From: Streptomyces davaonensis JCM 4913
GTDB taxonomy: Bacteria; Actinomycetota; Actinomycetes; Streptomycetales; Streptomycetaceae
DNA: 64,000 nucleotides
NCBI RefSeq assembly: GCF_000349325.1
Contig: NC_020504.1
Location: 3,382,053 to 3,446,052 of the forward strand
Reading direction: 5' to 3'
Part shown: one piece after another, positions 15,291-24,632 of the stretch
Numbering within the stretch: the stretch's first letter is position 1
Layout: the number at the start of each line of letters is the position of its first letter
Notes under the pieces: model-generated
What the model was told of the DNA's origin: nothing
What the model saw: the letters and a program-made list of their open reading frames with translations, nothing else
Databases searched by the model: none
Made by a program: the position numbers and the translations under genes

Positions 15291-16124
15291 GTGAGATCCC
15301 GATCCCGCAGAACGACTCGCCGCCTGGCCGCCGACCTGGGCCTGTTGGCGGTGGCGGCGGCGTTCGTGCTGCCGCTGGCGTGGGTGATCCTGTCGTCGCT
15401 GGACCCGCAGGCAGACCTGACGGTGAAGCTCCCGGACGGCGTGACCTGGGACAACTTCGACGCGGTCCTGACCGACGACATCACCTTCACACCGCTGCTG
15501 AACAGCCTGCTGCTGTGCGGCGGCGGAACGCTCCTGACGGTGATCTGCGCAGCCCTCGCCGCCTACCCCCTGTCCCGCTTCCGCTCCCGCCTGAACCGCC
15601 CGTTCCTCCTGACGATCCTCTTCGCGACGTGCCTGCCGATCACGGCCGTGATGGTCCCGGTGTACGCCTTGTTCGTCCGGGTGAACCTGATCGACACGAT
15701 GCAGGGCACGATCTTCTTCTTCGCCGCCTCTCAACTCCCCTTCGCCATCTGGCTGATGAAGAACTTCATGGACGGCGTCCCGAAGGAACTGGAGGAGGCG
15801 GCCTGGACGGACGGAGCGTCGTCCTTCCAGTCCCTGCTCCGAATCGTGCTGCCGCTGATGGGCCCCGGAGTGGCGGTGGTGACGGTGTTCTCCTTCGTCA
15901 TGATGTGGGGCAACTTCTTCGTCCCCTTCATGCTGCTGCTCACCCCGGACCAGATGCCGGCGGCGGTGAGCATCAACGAGTTCTTCGGAAACCGAGGAAC
16001 GGTGGTCTACGGGCAGTTGGCCGCGTTCTCGGTCATCTACTCGACGCCGGTGATCCTGCTGTACGTGGCAGTGGCCCGGCGGATGGGGGGAGGCTTCGCG
16101 CTGAGCGGGGCGGTCAAGGGGTGA
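15291..16124 (+). CDS. ABC sugar transporter permease (MalG type)
   Basis: A 277-residue inner-membrane permease, partner of the upstream MalF-like protein. It has about six helices and the EAA loop ELEEAAWTDGASSFQSLLRIVLPL. GTG 15291 is taken with GGAGG at 15276-15280 ten bases upstream; GTG 15282, overlapping the previous stop, is an alternative start that adds three residues. It is the last gene of the importer operon; no nucleotide-binding subunit follows. Confidence 0.85.
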   Translation: MRSRSRRTTRRLAADLGLLAVAAAFVLPLAWVILSSLDPQADLTVKLPDGVTWDNFDAVLTDDITFTPLLNSLLLCGGGTLLTVICAALAAYPLSRFRSRLNRPFLLTILFATCLPITAVMVPVYALFVRVNLIDTMQGTIFFFAASQLPFAIWLMKNFMDGVPKELEEAAWTDGASSFQSLLRIVLPLMGPGVAVVTVFSFVMMWGNFFVPFMLLLTPDQMPAAVSINEFFGNRGTVVYGQLAAFSVIYSTPVILLYVAVARRMGGGFALSGAVKG

Positions 16125-16418
16125 GGCCTTTACCCCATCCCTGTCCGTACGAATTGAGCCGCCCACCCGCCCCGCACGCACCTTCGAACCACGCCCACCT
16201 GGACGAAACGCAAGATGGGCCATCCACCGGGGCGCCACCCGCCCGGATTCCCGAATATGCCCGCTGACCTTGCCCTTCCCGGCAGCCGTCCACCGAGGGG
16301 ATCCCGCGGCCGCCTCCCCCACCCCGCCACACCGGCCGGAACCGTACGTTCCTACAATCCGTAATCCTGGCCGAACAGACCGTAGTCACCACCCCCGTGC
16401 GCCCCTAGCTTGTGGCGC
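16125..16418. other. Intergenic region, no gene seen
   Basis: This stretch is C-rich on the plus strand. I found no convincing open frame with a start and ribosome site, and no strong hairpin. Its right end carries TAGCTT at 16406-16411, a -10-like element 7 bases before the GTG of the next gene. Confidence 0.6.
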
Positions 16419-17141
16419 GTGCGCCGACCGCCTGCTCGACCGAACCAGCCCAGTCCACCGACTCCCCCGTTCAACGCCCCCGCCGCCAGAAAACTCCGTG
16501 CCGCCCTGAACATGGGCCCCGAGCATGTCGCCTACGGCATGCGGGTCTCGTACGGGCTGCCCTATGTCACCCCGGACCTCGTCACCGCCTGGGAGCGCGG
16601 GGTCACCACCCCCAGCAACCCCGAACTCGCCGCCCTCGCGGGCGTGCTGTGGTGCTCGCCCGGTGAGCTGCTCGGCCGTCCACGGAGCCTGCGGGAGCAC
16701 CGCATGTCCCGTGGGCTCGCGCCGGAGGACGTGGCCCGTGCCGTGGGACACGAACTCCACGCCTACCTCCGGATGGAGGAGAGCGACGACTGGCGCGGCA
16801 CCGAGCGGCAGGCCTCCGTCCTCGCCGAGCTGCTCGGGCTCACGCTCCCCGACTTCGTCACCGTCACCGGGCGGGACGCCAGACTCGCCGACCTGCTGCG
16901 CAGCGCGGTGACGACGCGCTGGCAGGCGTACGTCCGCCCGATCGGCAAGCTGGTGCCGCTGGACCGGCGGCTGGTGGAGGACGCCCTCCAGGAACTGCAC
17001 CGGGAGTACCACGGCCAGATGGTGGCCACCCTCAGCTGGGGCGGTGACGGCGGTACCAGCGCGGCGGGCCGGGAGTACCTGGACCGGATCGTGGACCATT
17101 TCTGGACCACGATCAGTGATCGTTCCCCGGGCGCGGTCTGA
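16419..17141 (+). CDS. Helix-turn-helix (XRE-like) DNA-binding protein
   Basis: A 240-residue Streptomyces-type regulator with two divergent Cro/C1-like modules. The first is around residues 30-75 (RVSYGLPYVTPDLVTAWERGVTTP), the second around 90-120 (SLREHRMSRGLAPEDVARAVGHELHAYLRMEE). The C-terminal 110 residues are helical and of unknown role. GTG 16419 has no ribosome site, but TAGCTT lies 7 bases upstream, so the mRNA is probably leaderless. It converges on pfkA with a 17-base gap. The targets are unknown. Confidence 0.75.
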   Translation: MRRPPARPNQPSPPTPPFNAPAARKLRAALNMGPEHVAYGMRVSYGLPYVTPDLVTAWERGVTTPSNPELAALAGVLWCSPGELLGRPRSLREHRMSRGLAPEDVARAVGHELHAYLRMEESDDWRGTERQASVLAELLGLTLPDFVTVTGRDARLADLLRSAVTTRWQAYVRPIGKLVPLDRRLVEDALQELHREYHGQMVATLSWGGDGGTSAAGREYLDRIVDHFWTTISDRSPGAV

Positions 17142-17158
17142 AGGCTTGGAACCAGGTC

Positions 17159-18184
17159 CTAGAAGACCGACTCCGCCTCGTCCATCCGGTCCTTCGGGAC
17201 CGTCTTCAGCTCGGTGACCGCCTCGGCCAGCGGCACCATCACGATGTCCGTGCCGCGCAGCGCGGTCATCCGGCCGAACTCACCGCGGTGCGCGGCCTCC
17301 ACGGCGTGCCAGCCGAAGCGGGTCGCGAGCACGCGGTCGTACGCCGTGGGTACGCCACCGCGCTGGACATGACCGAGGATGACCGGCTTGGACTCCTTGC
17401 CGAGGCGGCGCTCCAGCTCGAACGCCAGGGCCGTACCGATGCCCTGGAAGCGCTCGTGGCCGAACTGGTCGATCTCGCCCTTGCCGTAGTCCATGGAGCC
17501 CTCGGCGGGGTGGGCGCCCTCGGCGACGCAGATGACGGCGAACTTCTTGCCGCGCGCGAACCGTTCCTCGACCATCTTGACCAGGTCGGCCGGGTCGAAG
17601 GGGCGCTCGGGCAGGCAGATGCCGTGGGCGCCGGCCGCCATGCCGGACTCCAGGGCGATCCAGCCCGCGTGGCGGCCCATGACCTCCACCACCATCACGC
17701 GCTGGTGGGACTCCGCCGTCGTCTTGAGGCGGTCCATCGCCTCCGTCGCCACGCCGACCGCGGTGTCGAAGCCGAAGGTGCGGTCGGTGGAGGAGATGTC
17801 GTTGTCGATGGTCTTCGGCACGCCGACCACCGGCAGCCCGGCGTCGTACAGCATGCGCGCGGCCGTCAGGGTGCCCTCGCCGCCGATCGGGATCAGCGCG
17901 TCGATGCCGAAGTCACGGGCGATGTCGGGAGCGTTGTCGCAGGCCTCGCGGAGCCGGTCGCGCTCCAGGCGGGAGGAGCCGAGGATAGTGCCGCCGCGGG
18001 CCAGGATGCCGCTCACCCCGTCGAGGTCGAGGGTGCGGTAGTGGCCGTCCAGCAGTCCGGCGTAGCCGTCCTCGAAGCCGATGACCTCGTCGCCGTACTG
18101 GGTGACGGCGCGGTGCACGACCGACCGGATCACTGCGTTCAGGCCGGGGCAGTCGCCGCCTGCGGTGAGAACTCCGATACGCAT
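17159..18184 (-). CDS. pfkA: 6-phosphofructokinase
   Basis: A 341-residue cytosolic glycolytic enzyme phosphorylating fructose 6-phosphate. Motifs: LTAGGDCPGLNAVIRSVV (residues 6-23), GGEGTL in the nucleotide-binding turn, PKTIDND with the catalytic Asp, and VMGRHAGWIAL in the sugar-phosphate site. The length fits the actinobacterial group III single-domain enzymes, which use ATP in characterised Streptomyces homologues. It diverges from pta with 217 bases between, containing AT-rich promoter-like stretches (TATCTATC near 18292 and TTGTCA near 18311). Together with pyk and pta-ackA it forms a central-carbon cluster. Confidence 0.93.
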   Translation of the reverse strand: MRIGVLTAGGDCPGLNAVIRSVVHRAVTQYGDEVIGFEDGYAGLLDGHYRTLDLDGVSGILARGGTILGSSRLERDRLREACDNAPDIARDFGIDALIPIGGEGTLTAARMLYDAGLPVVGVPKTIDNDISSTDRTFGFDTAVGVATEAMDRLKTTAESHQRVMVVEVMGRHAGWIALESGMAAGAHGICLPERPFDPADLVKMVEERFARGKKFAVICVAEGAHPAEGSMDYGKGEIDQFGHERFQGIGTALAFELERRLGKESKPVILGHVQRGGVPTAYDRVLATRFGWHAVEAAHRGEFGRMTALRGTDIVMVPLAEAVTELKTVPKDRMDEAESVF

Positions 18185-18401
18185 CGTGCTGTGTCTCCTG
18201 CTCGCTGTTGATACCGGTGAGCCAGTCCGATTGTTTCATGCCGCCGAGGAGGGTGCCGCATCCCTGGACATCCCTGGAGCTGACGGGCGCCTTATCTATC
18301 GGCAGAGGTATTGTCAAGAGGGATCTGCTCACCTCGGTGGGCGATTTTTATGACGTTGGCTTGATGCAGCTTGATGCCGCTTGACGAAGGGGAGACCACG
18401 C

Positions 18402-20492
18402 GTGACGCGCAGCGTGTACGTGACGGGTATCGACCGGGGCGACGGTCGCCAGGTCGTCGAGCTGGGGGTGATGGAGCTGCTCACCCGGCAGGTCGACCGG
18501 GTGGGTGTCTTCCGGCCCCTTGTCCACGACGGCCCCGACCGCCTCTTCGAGCTGCTGCGCTCCCGCTACCGGCTGGCCCAGGACCCGGCGACGGTCTACG
18601 GCATGGACTACCACGAGGCGTCCGCGCTCCAGGCCGAACAGGGCACCGACGAGCTGGTCTCCACCCTCGTCGACCGCTTCCACGTGGTCGCCCGCGACTA
18701 CGACGTGGTCCTGGTCCTCGGCACCGACTACGCCGACACCCAGTTCCCGGAGGAGCTCTCCCTCAACGCCCGGCTGGCCAACGAGTTCGGCGCCTCCGTC
18801 ATACCCGTCGTCGGCGGCCGCAAGCAGACCGCCGAATCGGTGCTCGCCGAGACCCGCAACGCCTACCGCGCCTACGACGGCCTCGGCTGCGACGTCCTCG
18901 CCATGGTGACCAACCGGGTGGCCCGGGAGGACCGGGACCGCATCGCCGAGCGGCTCACCAACCGGCTGCCGGTCCCGTGCTACGTCCTGCCCGACGAGCC
19001 CGCCCTGTCCGCGCCGACGGTCGCGCAGATCTCCCACGCCCTCGGCGCGAAGGTGCTCCTCGGCGACGACTCGGGGCTCGCCCGGGACGTGCTGGACTTC
19101 GTCTTCGGCGGTGCGATGCTGCCGAAGTTCCTCCCGGCCCTGACCCCGGGCTGTCTGGTGGTCACCCCGGGGGACCGTGCCGACCTGGTCGTCGGCGCGC
19201 TCGCCGCGCACAGCGCCGGCACCCCGCCGATCGGCGGGGTGCTGCTCACCCTCGACGAGAAGCCGGGCGAGGACGTCCTCACCCTCGCCGCCCGGCTCGC
19301 CCCCGGCACCCCGGTGCTCTCGGTGCCCGGCAACAGCTTCCCGACCGCCGAGCAGCTGTTCTCCCTGGAGGGCAAGCTCAACGCGGCCACCCCGCGCAAG
19401 GCGGAGACCGCGCTCGGCCTGTTCGAGCGGTACGTCGAGAGCAGTGATCTGCTCAAGCGGGTGAGCGCCCCGAGCAGCGACCGGGTCACGCCGATGATGT
19501 TCGAGCACAAGCTGCTGGAGCAGGCCCGCTCCGATCTGCGGCGCGTGGTGCTGCCCGAGGGCACCGAGGCGCGGGTGCTGCACGCCGCCGAGGTGCTGCT
19601 GCGGCGCGGGGTGTGCGCGCTGACGCTGCTCGGCCCGGTGGACCAGATCCGCAAGAGGGCCGCCGACCTCGGGATCGACCTGGGCGACTCCCAGCTGATC
19701 GACCCGGCCACGAGTGAACTGCGCGACGCCTTCGCCGAGAAGTACGCCGCCGTCCGGGCCCACCGGGGCGTGACGGTGGAGCTGGCGTACGACGTGGTGT
19801 CGGACGTGAACTACTTCGGCACGCTGATGGTCCAGGAGGGCCTCGCCGACGGCATGGTGTCCGGATCCGTGCACTCCACGGCCGCGACGATCCGCCCGGC
19901 CTTCGAGATCATCAAGACCCGGCCGGACGCCGGGATCGTGTCCTCGGTGTTCTTCATGTGCCTCGCCGACAAGGTCCTCGTCTACGGCGACTGCGCGGTG
20001 AACCCCGATCCGAACGCCGAGCAGCTCGCGGACATCGCCATCCAGTCCGCGGCGACGGCAGAGCAGTTCGGTGTGGAGCCGCGGATCGCGATGCTGTCGT
20101 ACTCGACGGGTACGTCCGGTTCGGGCGCCGACGTCGACAAGGTGCGCGAGGCGACCGATCTGGTACGGCTGCGCAGGCCGGATCTGAAGATCGAGGGGCC
20201 GATCCAGTACGACGCCGCCGTCGAGCCGTCGGTGGCCGCGACCAAGCTGCCGGAATCCGATGTCGCGGGACAGGCAACGGTTCTGATCTTCCCTGACCTC
20301 AATACAGGCAACAACACCTACAAGGCCGTGCAGCGTTCGGCCGGCGCGATCGCCGTCGGACCCGTGCTCCAGGGTCTGCGCAAGCCCGTCAACGACCTGT
20401 CCCGCGGCGCGCTGGTGCAGGACATCGTCAACACCGTCGCCATCACGGCGATCCAGGCCCAGTCCCCCCTCGAGAAGGCGTCCCAGCAGTGA
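18402..20492 (+). CDS. pta: Phosphate acetyltransferase
   Basis: A 696-residue three-domain Pta interconverting acetyl-CoA and acetyl phosphate. It consists of an N-terminal P-loop-like dethiobiotin-synthetase-type domain (1-200), a DRTGG regulatory domain (about 215-330) and a C-terminal PTA/PTB catalytic domain (about 370-690, with VLPEGTEARVLHAAEVLL and LIFPDLNTGNNTYKAVQR). GTG 18402 is chosen because AAGGGGAG lies 7 bases upstream. The stop overlaps the ackA start by GTGA, so the two are translationally coupled. Confidence 0.93.
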   Translation: MTRSVYVTGIDRGDGRQVVELGVMELLTRQVDRVGVFRPLVHDGPDRLFELLRSRYRLAQDPATVYGMDYHEASALQAEQGTDELVSTLVDRFHVVARDYDVVLVLGTDYADTQFPEELSLNARLANEFGASVIPVVGGRKQTAESVLAETRNAYRAYDGLGCDVLAMVTNRVAREDRDRIAERLTNRLPVPCYVLPDEPALSAPTVAQISHALGAKVLLGDDSGLARDVLDFVFGGAMLPKFLPALTPGCLVVTPGDRADLVVGALAAHSAGTPPIGGVLLTLDEKPGEDVLTLAARLAPGTPVLSVPGNSFPTAEQLFSLEGKLNAATPRKAETALGLFERYVESSDLLKRVSAPSSDRVTPMMFEHKLLEQARSDLRRVVLPEGTEARVLHAAEVLLRRGVCALTLLGPVDQIRKRAADLGIDLGDSQLIDPATSELRDAFAEKYAAVRAHRGVTVELAYDVVSDVNYFGTLMVQEGLADGMVSGSVHSTAATIRPAFEIIKTRPDAGIVSSVFFMCLADKVLVYGDCAVNPDPNAEQLADIAIQSAATAEQFGVEPRIAMLSYSTGTSGSGADVDKVREATDLVRLRRPDLKIEGPIQYDAAVEPSVAATKLPESDVAGQATVLIFPDLNTGNNTYKAVQRSAGAIAVGPVLQGLRKPVNDLSRGALVQDIVNTVAITAIQAQSPLEKASQQ

Positions 20493-21703
20493 CCTCGTCG
20501 CGTGTCCTCGTCCTCAACTCCGGCTCCTCGTCGGTGAAGTACCAGCTGCTCGACATGAGCGACGGCAGCCGGCTCGCGATGGGCCTCGTCGAGCGCATCG
20601 GCGAGGAGACCTCCCGGCTCAAGCACACCCCGGCGGGCGGCGCGTCCCGGGAGTGGAACGGCTCGATAGCCGATCATGACGCCGCGTTGAAGGCGGTGGC
20701 GGAGGAGCTGTCCCGGGACGGCCTCGGTCTGGACTCCCCGGAGCTGGCCGCGATCGGGCACCGGGTGGTGCACGGCGGCAAGCACTTCACCGAGCCGACC
20801 GTGATCGACGACGCGGTGCTCGCCGAGATCGAGCGGCTGATCCCGGTCGCCCCGCTGCACAACCCGGCGAACCTCACCGGCATCCGCACCGCCCAGGCGC
20901 TGCGGCCGGATCTGCCGCAGGTCGCCGTGTTCGACACCGCGTTCCACACGACGATGCCGGAGTCGGCGGCCCGCTACGCGATCGACGTCGAGACCGCCGA
21001 CGAGCACCGCATCCGGCGCTACGGCTTCCACGGCACCTCGCACGCCTACGTCTCGCGGGCGACCGCCGAGCTGCTCGGCAAGTCGCCGGAAGAGGTGAAT
21101 GTGATCGTGCTGCACCTCGGCAACGGCGCCTCGGCGTCCGCGGTGCGGGGCGGGCGCTGCGTGGACACCTCCATGGGGCTGACGCCATTGGAAGGGCTGG
21201 TGATGGGAACCCGGTCGGGCGACATGGACCCGGCCGTCATCTTCCATTTGATGCGTGTTGGGGGAATGTCCGCCGACGAGATCGACACTCTTCTCAACAA
21301 GAAGAGCGGGCTGATCGGCCTGTGCGGTGACAACGACATGCGGGAGATCCGCCGCAGGATCGACGAGGGTGACGAATCGGCGCAACTCGCCTTCGACATC
21401 TACATCCACCGGCTGAAGAAGTACATCGGCGCCTATTACGCCGTGCTCGGACGGGTGGACGCGGTGGCCTTCACAGCGGGAGTCGGGGAAAACGCGAGTC
21501 CCGTGCGAGAAGCTGCCGTGGCCGGACTGGAGGAGCTGGGTCTGGTGGTGGACGGCGAGCTCAACGCCGTACGCAGCGACGAGCCGCGGCTGATCTCGCC
21601 GGAACACGCACGGGTGGCTGTGGCCGTGGTGCCGACCGACGAGGAACTGGAGATTGCGACACAGACGTACGCGCTTGTAAAAGGCTCGGAGAATCTCACC
21701 TGA
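20489..21703 (+). CDS. ackA: Acetate kinase
   Basis: A 404-residue ASKHA-fold kinase converting acetyl phosphate and ADP to acetate and ATP. Diagnostic motifs are VLVLNSGSSSVKYQL at the N-terminus, HRVVHGG, VAVFDTAFHTTMP, YGFHGTSHAYVS and LGNGASASAV, MGLTPLEGLVMGTRSGDMDP and FTAGVGENASPVRE. The GTG start overlaps pta's stop, giving the standard overflow-metabolism operon. Confidence 0.95.
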   Translation: MTSSRVLVLNSGSSSVKYQLLDMSDGSRLAMGLVERIGEETSRLKHTPAGGASREWNGSIADHDAALKAVAEELSRDGLGLDSPELAAIGHRVVHGGKHFTEPTVIDDAVLAEIERLIPVAPLHNPANLTGIRTAQALRPDLPQVAVFDTAFHTTMPESAARYAIDVETADEHRIRRYGFHGTSHAYVSRATAELLGKSPEEVNVIVLHLGNGASASAVRGGRCVDTSMGLTPLEGLVMGTRSGDMDPAVIFHLMRVGGMSADEIDTLLNKKSGLIGLCGDNDMREIRRRIDEGDESAQLAFDIYIHRLKKYIGAYYAVLGRVDAVAFTAGVGENASPVREAAVAGLEELGLVVDGELNAVRSDEPRLISPEHARVAVAVVPTDEELEIATQTYALVKGSENLT

Positions 21704-21776
21704 GCGGCAGTCCGCCCCTTTGTATTTTCCGCCAGACGGAATATTCCGCAGCGAAACAAACCGATAGGATCGCCCC

Positions 21777-23207
21777 ATGCGCCGTTCGAAAATCGTCTGT
21801 ACTCTCGGCCCCGCGGTCGACTCCCATGAACAGCTGGTGTCGCTGATCGAGGCGGGCATGAATGTGGCCCGCTTCAACTTCAGCCACGGCTCGCACGAAG
21901 AGCACCAGGGGCGGTACGACCGCGTCCGGGCCGCCGCCCAGGAGACCGGGCGGGCCATCGGTGTGCTCGCCGACCTCCAGGGCCCCAAGATCCGTCTGGA
22001 GACCTTCGCCGAGGGTCCGGTGGAGCTGGAGCGTGGTGACGAGTTCGTCATCACCACCGAGGACATCCCGGGTGACAAGCAGATCTGCGGAACCACCTAC
22101 AAGGGCCTGCCGGGCGATGTCTCGCGCGGCGACCAGATCCTCATCAACGACGGCAACGTCGAGCTGAAGGTCCTGGACGTCGAGGGCCCCCGGGTCAAGA
22201 CGATCGTCATCGAGGGCGGTGTCGTCTCCGACCACAAGGGCATCAACCTGCCGGGCGCGGCCGTGAACGTGCCGGCCCTGTCCGAGAAGGACGTCGAGGA
22301 CCTGCGGTTCGCGCTGCGCATGGGCTGCGACATGGTCGCGCTGTCCTTCGTGCGGGACGCCGACGACGTGCAGGACGTCCACAAGGTCATGGACGAGGTC
22401 GGCCGCCGCGTCCCGGTCATCGCCAAGGTGGAGAAGCCGCAGGCGGTGCAGAACATGGAGGACGTCGTCGCGGCGTTCGACGCCGTGATGGTGGCCCGTG
22501 GCGACCTGGCCGTCGAGTACCCGCTCGAAAAGGTCCCCATGGTGCAGAAGCGGCTCATCGAGCTGTGCCGCCGCAACGCCAAGCCGGTGATCGTGGCGAC
22601 CCAGATGATGGAGTCGATGATCACCAACTCCCGCCCGACCCGCGCCGAGGCCTCCGACGTGGCCAACGCGATCCTGGACGGCGCCGACGCGGTGATGCTG
22701 AGCGCGGAGTCCTCGGTCGGCGCCTACCCGATCGAGACCGTCAAGACGATGTCGAAGATCGTCCAGGCGGCCGAGCAGGAGCTGCTCGCCAAGGGGCTTC
22801 AGCCGCTCGTCCCGGGCAAGAAGCCGCGTACGCAGGGCGGTTCGGTCGCCCGCGCGGCCTGCGAGATCGCCGACTTCCTCGGCGGCAAGGGCCTGATCGC
22901 CTTCACCAAGTCCGGTGACACCGCCCGCCGGCTGTGCCGCTACCGCGCCGCCCAGCCGATCCTGGCCTTCACCACCGACGAGGCCACCCGCAACCAGCTC
23001 ACCCTCAGCTGGGGCGTGGAGTCGCACGTCGTGCCGTTCGTCAACAGCACCGACGAGATGGTCGACCTGGTCGACGGTGAAGTGATCAAGCTGGGCCGCT
23101 TCAACGAGGGCGACGTCCTCATCATCACGGCCGGCTCGCCCCCCGGCGTCCCCGGCACCACCAACATGGTCCGCGTCCACCACCTCGGCGGCGGCGGCAT
23201 CAACTGA
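21777..23207 (+). CDS. pyk: Pyruvate kinase
   Basis: A 476-residue glycolytic enzyme making pyruvate and ATP from phosphoenolpyruvate and ADP. Motifs: RRSKIVCTLGPAVDSHEQL, NFSHGSHEEH, VIAKVEKPQAVQNMEDVVAAFDAVMVARGDLAVEYP in pieces covering the catalytic Lys and metal-binding Glu/Asp, and VATQMMESMI. The C-terminal allosteric domain is complete. It lies 73 bases after ackA and is followed by a strong terminator. Confidence 0.95.
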   Translation: MRRSKIVCTLGPAVDSHEQLVSLIEAGMNVARFNFSHGSHEEHQGRYDRVRAAAQETGRAIGVLADLQGPKIRLETFAEGPVELERGDEFVITTEDIPGDKQICGTTYKGLPGDVSRGDQILINDGNVELKVLDVEGPRVKTIVIEGGVVSDHKGINLPGAAVNVPALSEKDVEDLRFALRMGCDMVALSFVRDADDVQDVHKVMDEVGRRVPVIAKVEKPQAVQNMEDVVAAFDAVMVARGDLAVEYPLEKVPMVQKRLIELCRRNAKPVIVATQMMESMITNSRPTRAEASDVANAILDGADAVMLSAESSVGAYPIETVKTMSKIVQAAEQELLAKGLQPLVPGKKPRTQGGSVARAACEIADFLGGKGLIAFTKSGDTARRLCRYRAAQPILAFTTDEATRNQLTLSWGVESHVVPFVNSTDEMVDLVDGEVIKLGRFNEGDVLIITAGSPPGVPGTTNMVRVHHLGGGGIN

Positions 23208-23255
23208 CGCCCCCACAGAGGGTCTTGAAGAGCCCATCAAAGGGCTTGTACGGCG

Positions 23256-23290
23256 CTGAGGGCGCCCCCTGGATCAGGGGGCGCCCTCAG
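23256..23290 (+). terminator. Stem-loop terminator after pyk
   Basis: CTGAGGGCGCCCCCT pairs perfectly with AGGGGGCGCCCTCAG around a 5-base loop (GGATC). It lies 49 bases after the pyk stop and 38 bases from the convergent next gene, so it probably serves both. Confidence 0.8.
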
Positions 23291-23327
23291 GCGTTGTGCG
23301 GCTCCCGAACGGGTCTGTGAGCGCGGC

Positions 23328-24632
23328 TCAGTCGGTCGTGAACTGGTGCAGCCCGGGGACGTGCAGGGTGCCGCCGAACTGGCCGGCCTGCTGCACCTTC
23401 ACCTTGGTGAAGTAGATCAGCGGGATGTTCAGCGGCGGCGGGTTCTCCGGGCTGAACGTCACCGGGATCAGCCCCAGCAGATTGCCGGAGATGGACTCGG
23501 TGTACATGATCGTCTTGCCGTCGCGGATGGTGGACGTCGTCCCCGCGCCCGCCTGCACGTGGTACGTCTTGCCCGACTGCGGGTCCTTCACCGTCTGGTG
23601 CAGATCACCGATGTCGGTGCCGTCGGAGATGACGTACTTCAGGACCTCCTTGGTGGTCCCGTTGGCCGTCTTCACCTTGACGATGCCCTGGTAGTCGGCG
23701 CCCTTCAGCAGCAGCGAGCTGGCGTTCAGGAACCACGGGTCGTCGGGCAGCGGCACGGTGTTGTCGACGCCGCCCTTCTCGTCCGTGGCGGCCGGGCAGT
23801 CCTCGGGGTCGGTGGTGGAGCTCGCCGACGGGCTGGGCGTGGCGGTGGCCTCCTCGGCCGCCTCCTCCGCCGCCTCGGTGGTGTCCTCGACCGCGTCGGA
23901 CGCCGCGTCGGTGGTGTCCTTCGCCGTGTCCTCGACGGTGTCGGTGACCTTGTCGGCGGTCTCCTTCACCGGCTCGGCGGCGTCCTCTTCCTCTGCCGCG
24001 CTGGGCGACTCGGACGCCGACGGGGTGGCCGAAGGCGACGGGTCGGCGCTCGCCGTCTCGTCCCCGCCGCCCGTGAAGATGTCCTCAAGGGCGCCGCCGA
24101 TGTCCTCCAGCAGGTTGCCGTCGGACTCGGAGGGCGACGGCGAGGGGGACGCCGTGGCCGTGTCGCCGCCACCGGACTGCGGTTCGGTCGTCTTGCTCTC
24201 GGTCGGGGCCGGCTCGGGCTCGGCCGCCTCGTCGTCGGAACCTGAATCCGACGAAGAGGAACCGCCCGTGCCGCCCTCGGCCGACGGGGTGGGTGTGGGC
24301 TCCGCCGTGTCGTCCTCGGCGGGGGCCTCGCTGGTGCTCTCGCTCGCGGACGGCGACGGGGACGCGGACTCGCCCTCCAGGGCGGCCACGCAGTCCTTGT
24401 ACTCGTCCGCCGTGAGGCTCTTGGCGGCCGGCTGGTCCTCGGCGTTGGCGAGCGTCGGCGTGAACCCCATCCCCATGAGGACCGCGGTCGGCATCGCGGC
24501 CAGGGCTATCGCCTTCCCGGCCGGTACGTGGAACCTGGTGAACAGCGGCTTCTTGGGAGCCGCGTGCCGCGGCCCGGTTCTCGCACGGGACGTATCCACG
24601 TCAGTCCCGTGGGTCACCTCGTCAGCCGGCAC
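23328..24632 (-). CDS. Ser/Pro/Glu-rich exported protein with conserved C-terminal domain
   Basis: A 434-residue protein. A basic N-terminus and hydrophobic stretch (AIALAAMPTAVLMGMGFTPTLANA, residues about 32-56, in two parts) look like a signal peptide. A long low-complexity region rich in Ser, Pro, Thr, Glu and Asp spans about 85-270, suited to crossing the cell wall. A compact conserved C-terminal domain follows (GADYQGIVKVKTANGTTKEVL to LHVPGLHQFTTD). GTG 24632 is taken because GGGAGG lies 4 bases upstream. It overlaps the end of the DUF6114 gene by 11 bases, so the trio is one operon. The function is unknown; a surface role is inferred. Confidence 0.75.
   Translation of the reverse strand: MPADEVTHGTDVDTSRARTGPRHAAPKKPLFTRFHVPAGKAIALAAMPTAVLMGMGFTPTLANAEDQPAAKSLTADEYKDCVAALEGESASPSPSASESTSEAPAEDDTAEPTPTPSAEGGTGGSSSSDSGSDDEAAEPEPAPTESKTTEPQSGGGDTATASPSPSPSESDGNLLEDIGGALEDIFTGGGDETASADPSPSATPSASESPSAAEEEDAAEPVKETADKVTDTVEDTAKDTTDAASDAVEDTTEAAEEAAEEATATPSPSASSTTDPEDCPAATDEKGGVDNTVPLPDDPWFLNASSLLLKGADYQGIVKVKTANGTTKEVLKYVISDGTDIGDLHQTVKDPQSGKTYHVQAGAGTTSTIRDGKTIMYTESISGNLLGLIPVTFSPENPPPLNIPLIYFTKVKVQQAGQFGGTLHVPGLHQFTTD

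Noticed and set aside
13014..16124. Complete sugar ABC importer
   Set aside because: No ATP-binding subunit is encoded nearby; only the binding protein and two permeases are present.
17288..18211. 307-residue plus-strand frame opposite pfkA
   Set aside because: Antisense shadow of pfkA without recognisable features.
18348..19874. 508-residue minus-strand frame opposite pta
   Set aside because: Antisense shadow; composition rich in His/Gly/Arg as expected from a GC-biased complement.
23226..23248. Small stem AAGAGCCC/AAGGGCTT after pyk
   Set aside because: Short and adjacent to the much stronger 23256-23290 hairpin; not listed separately as a terminator.
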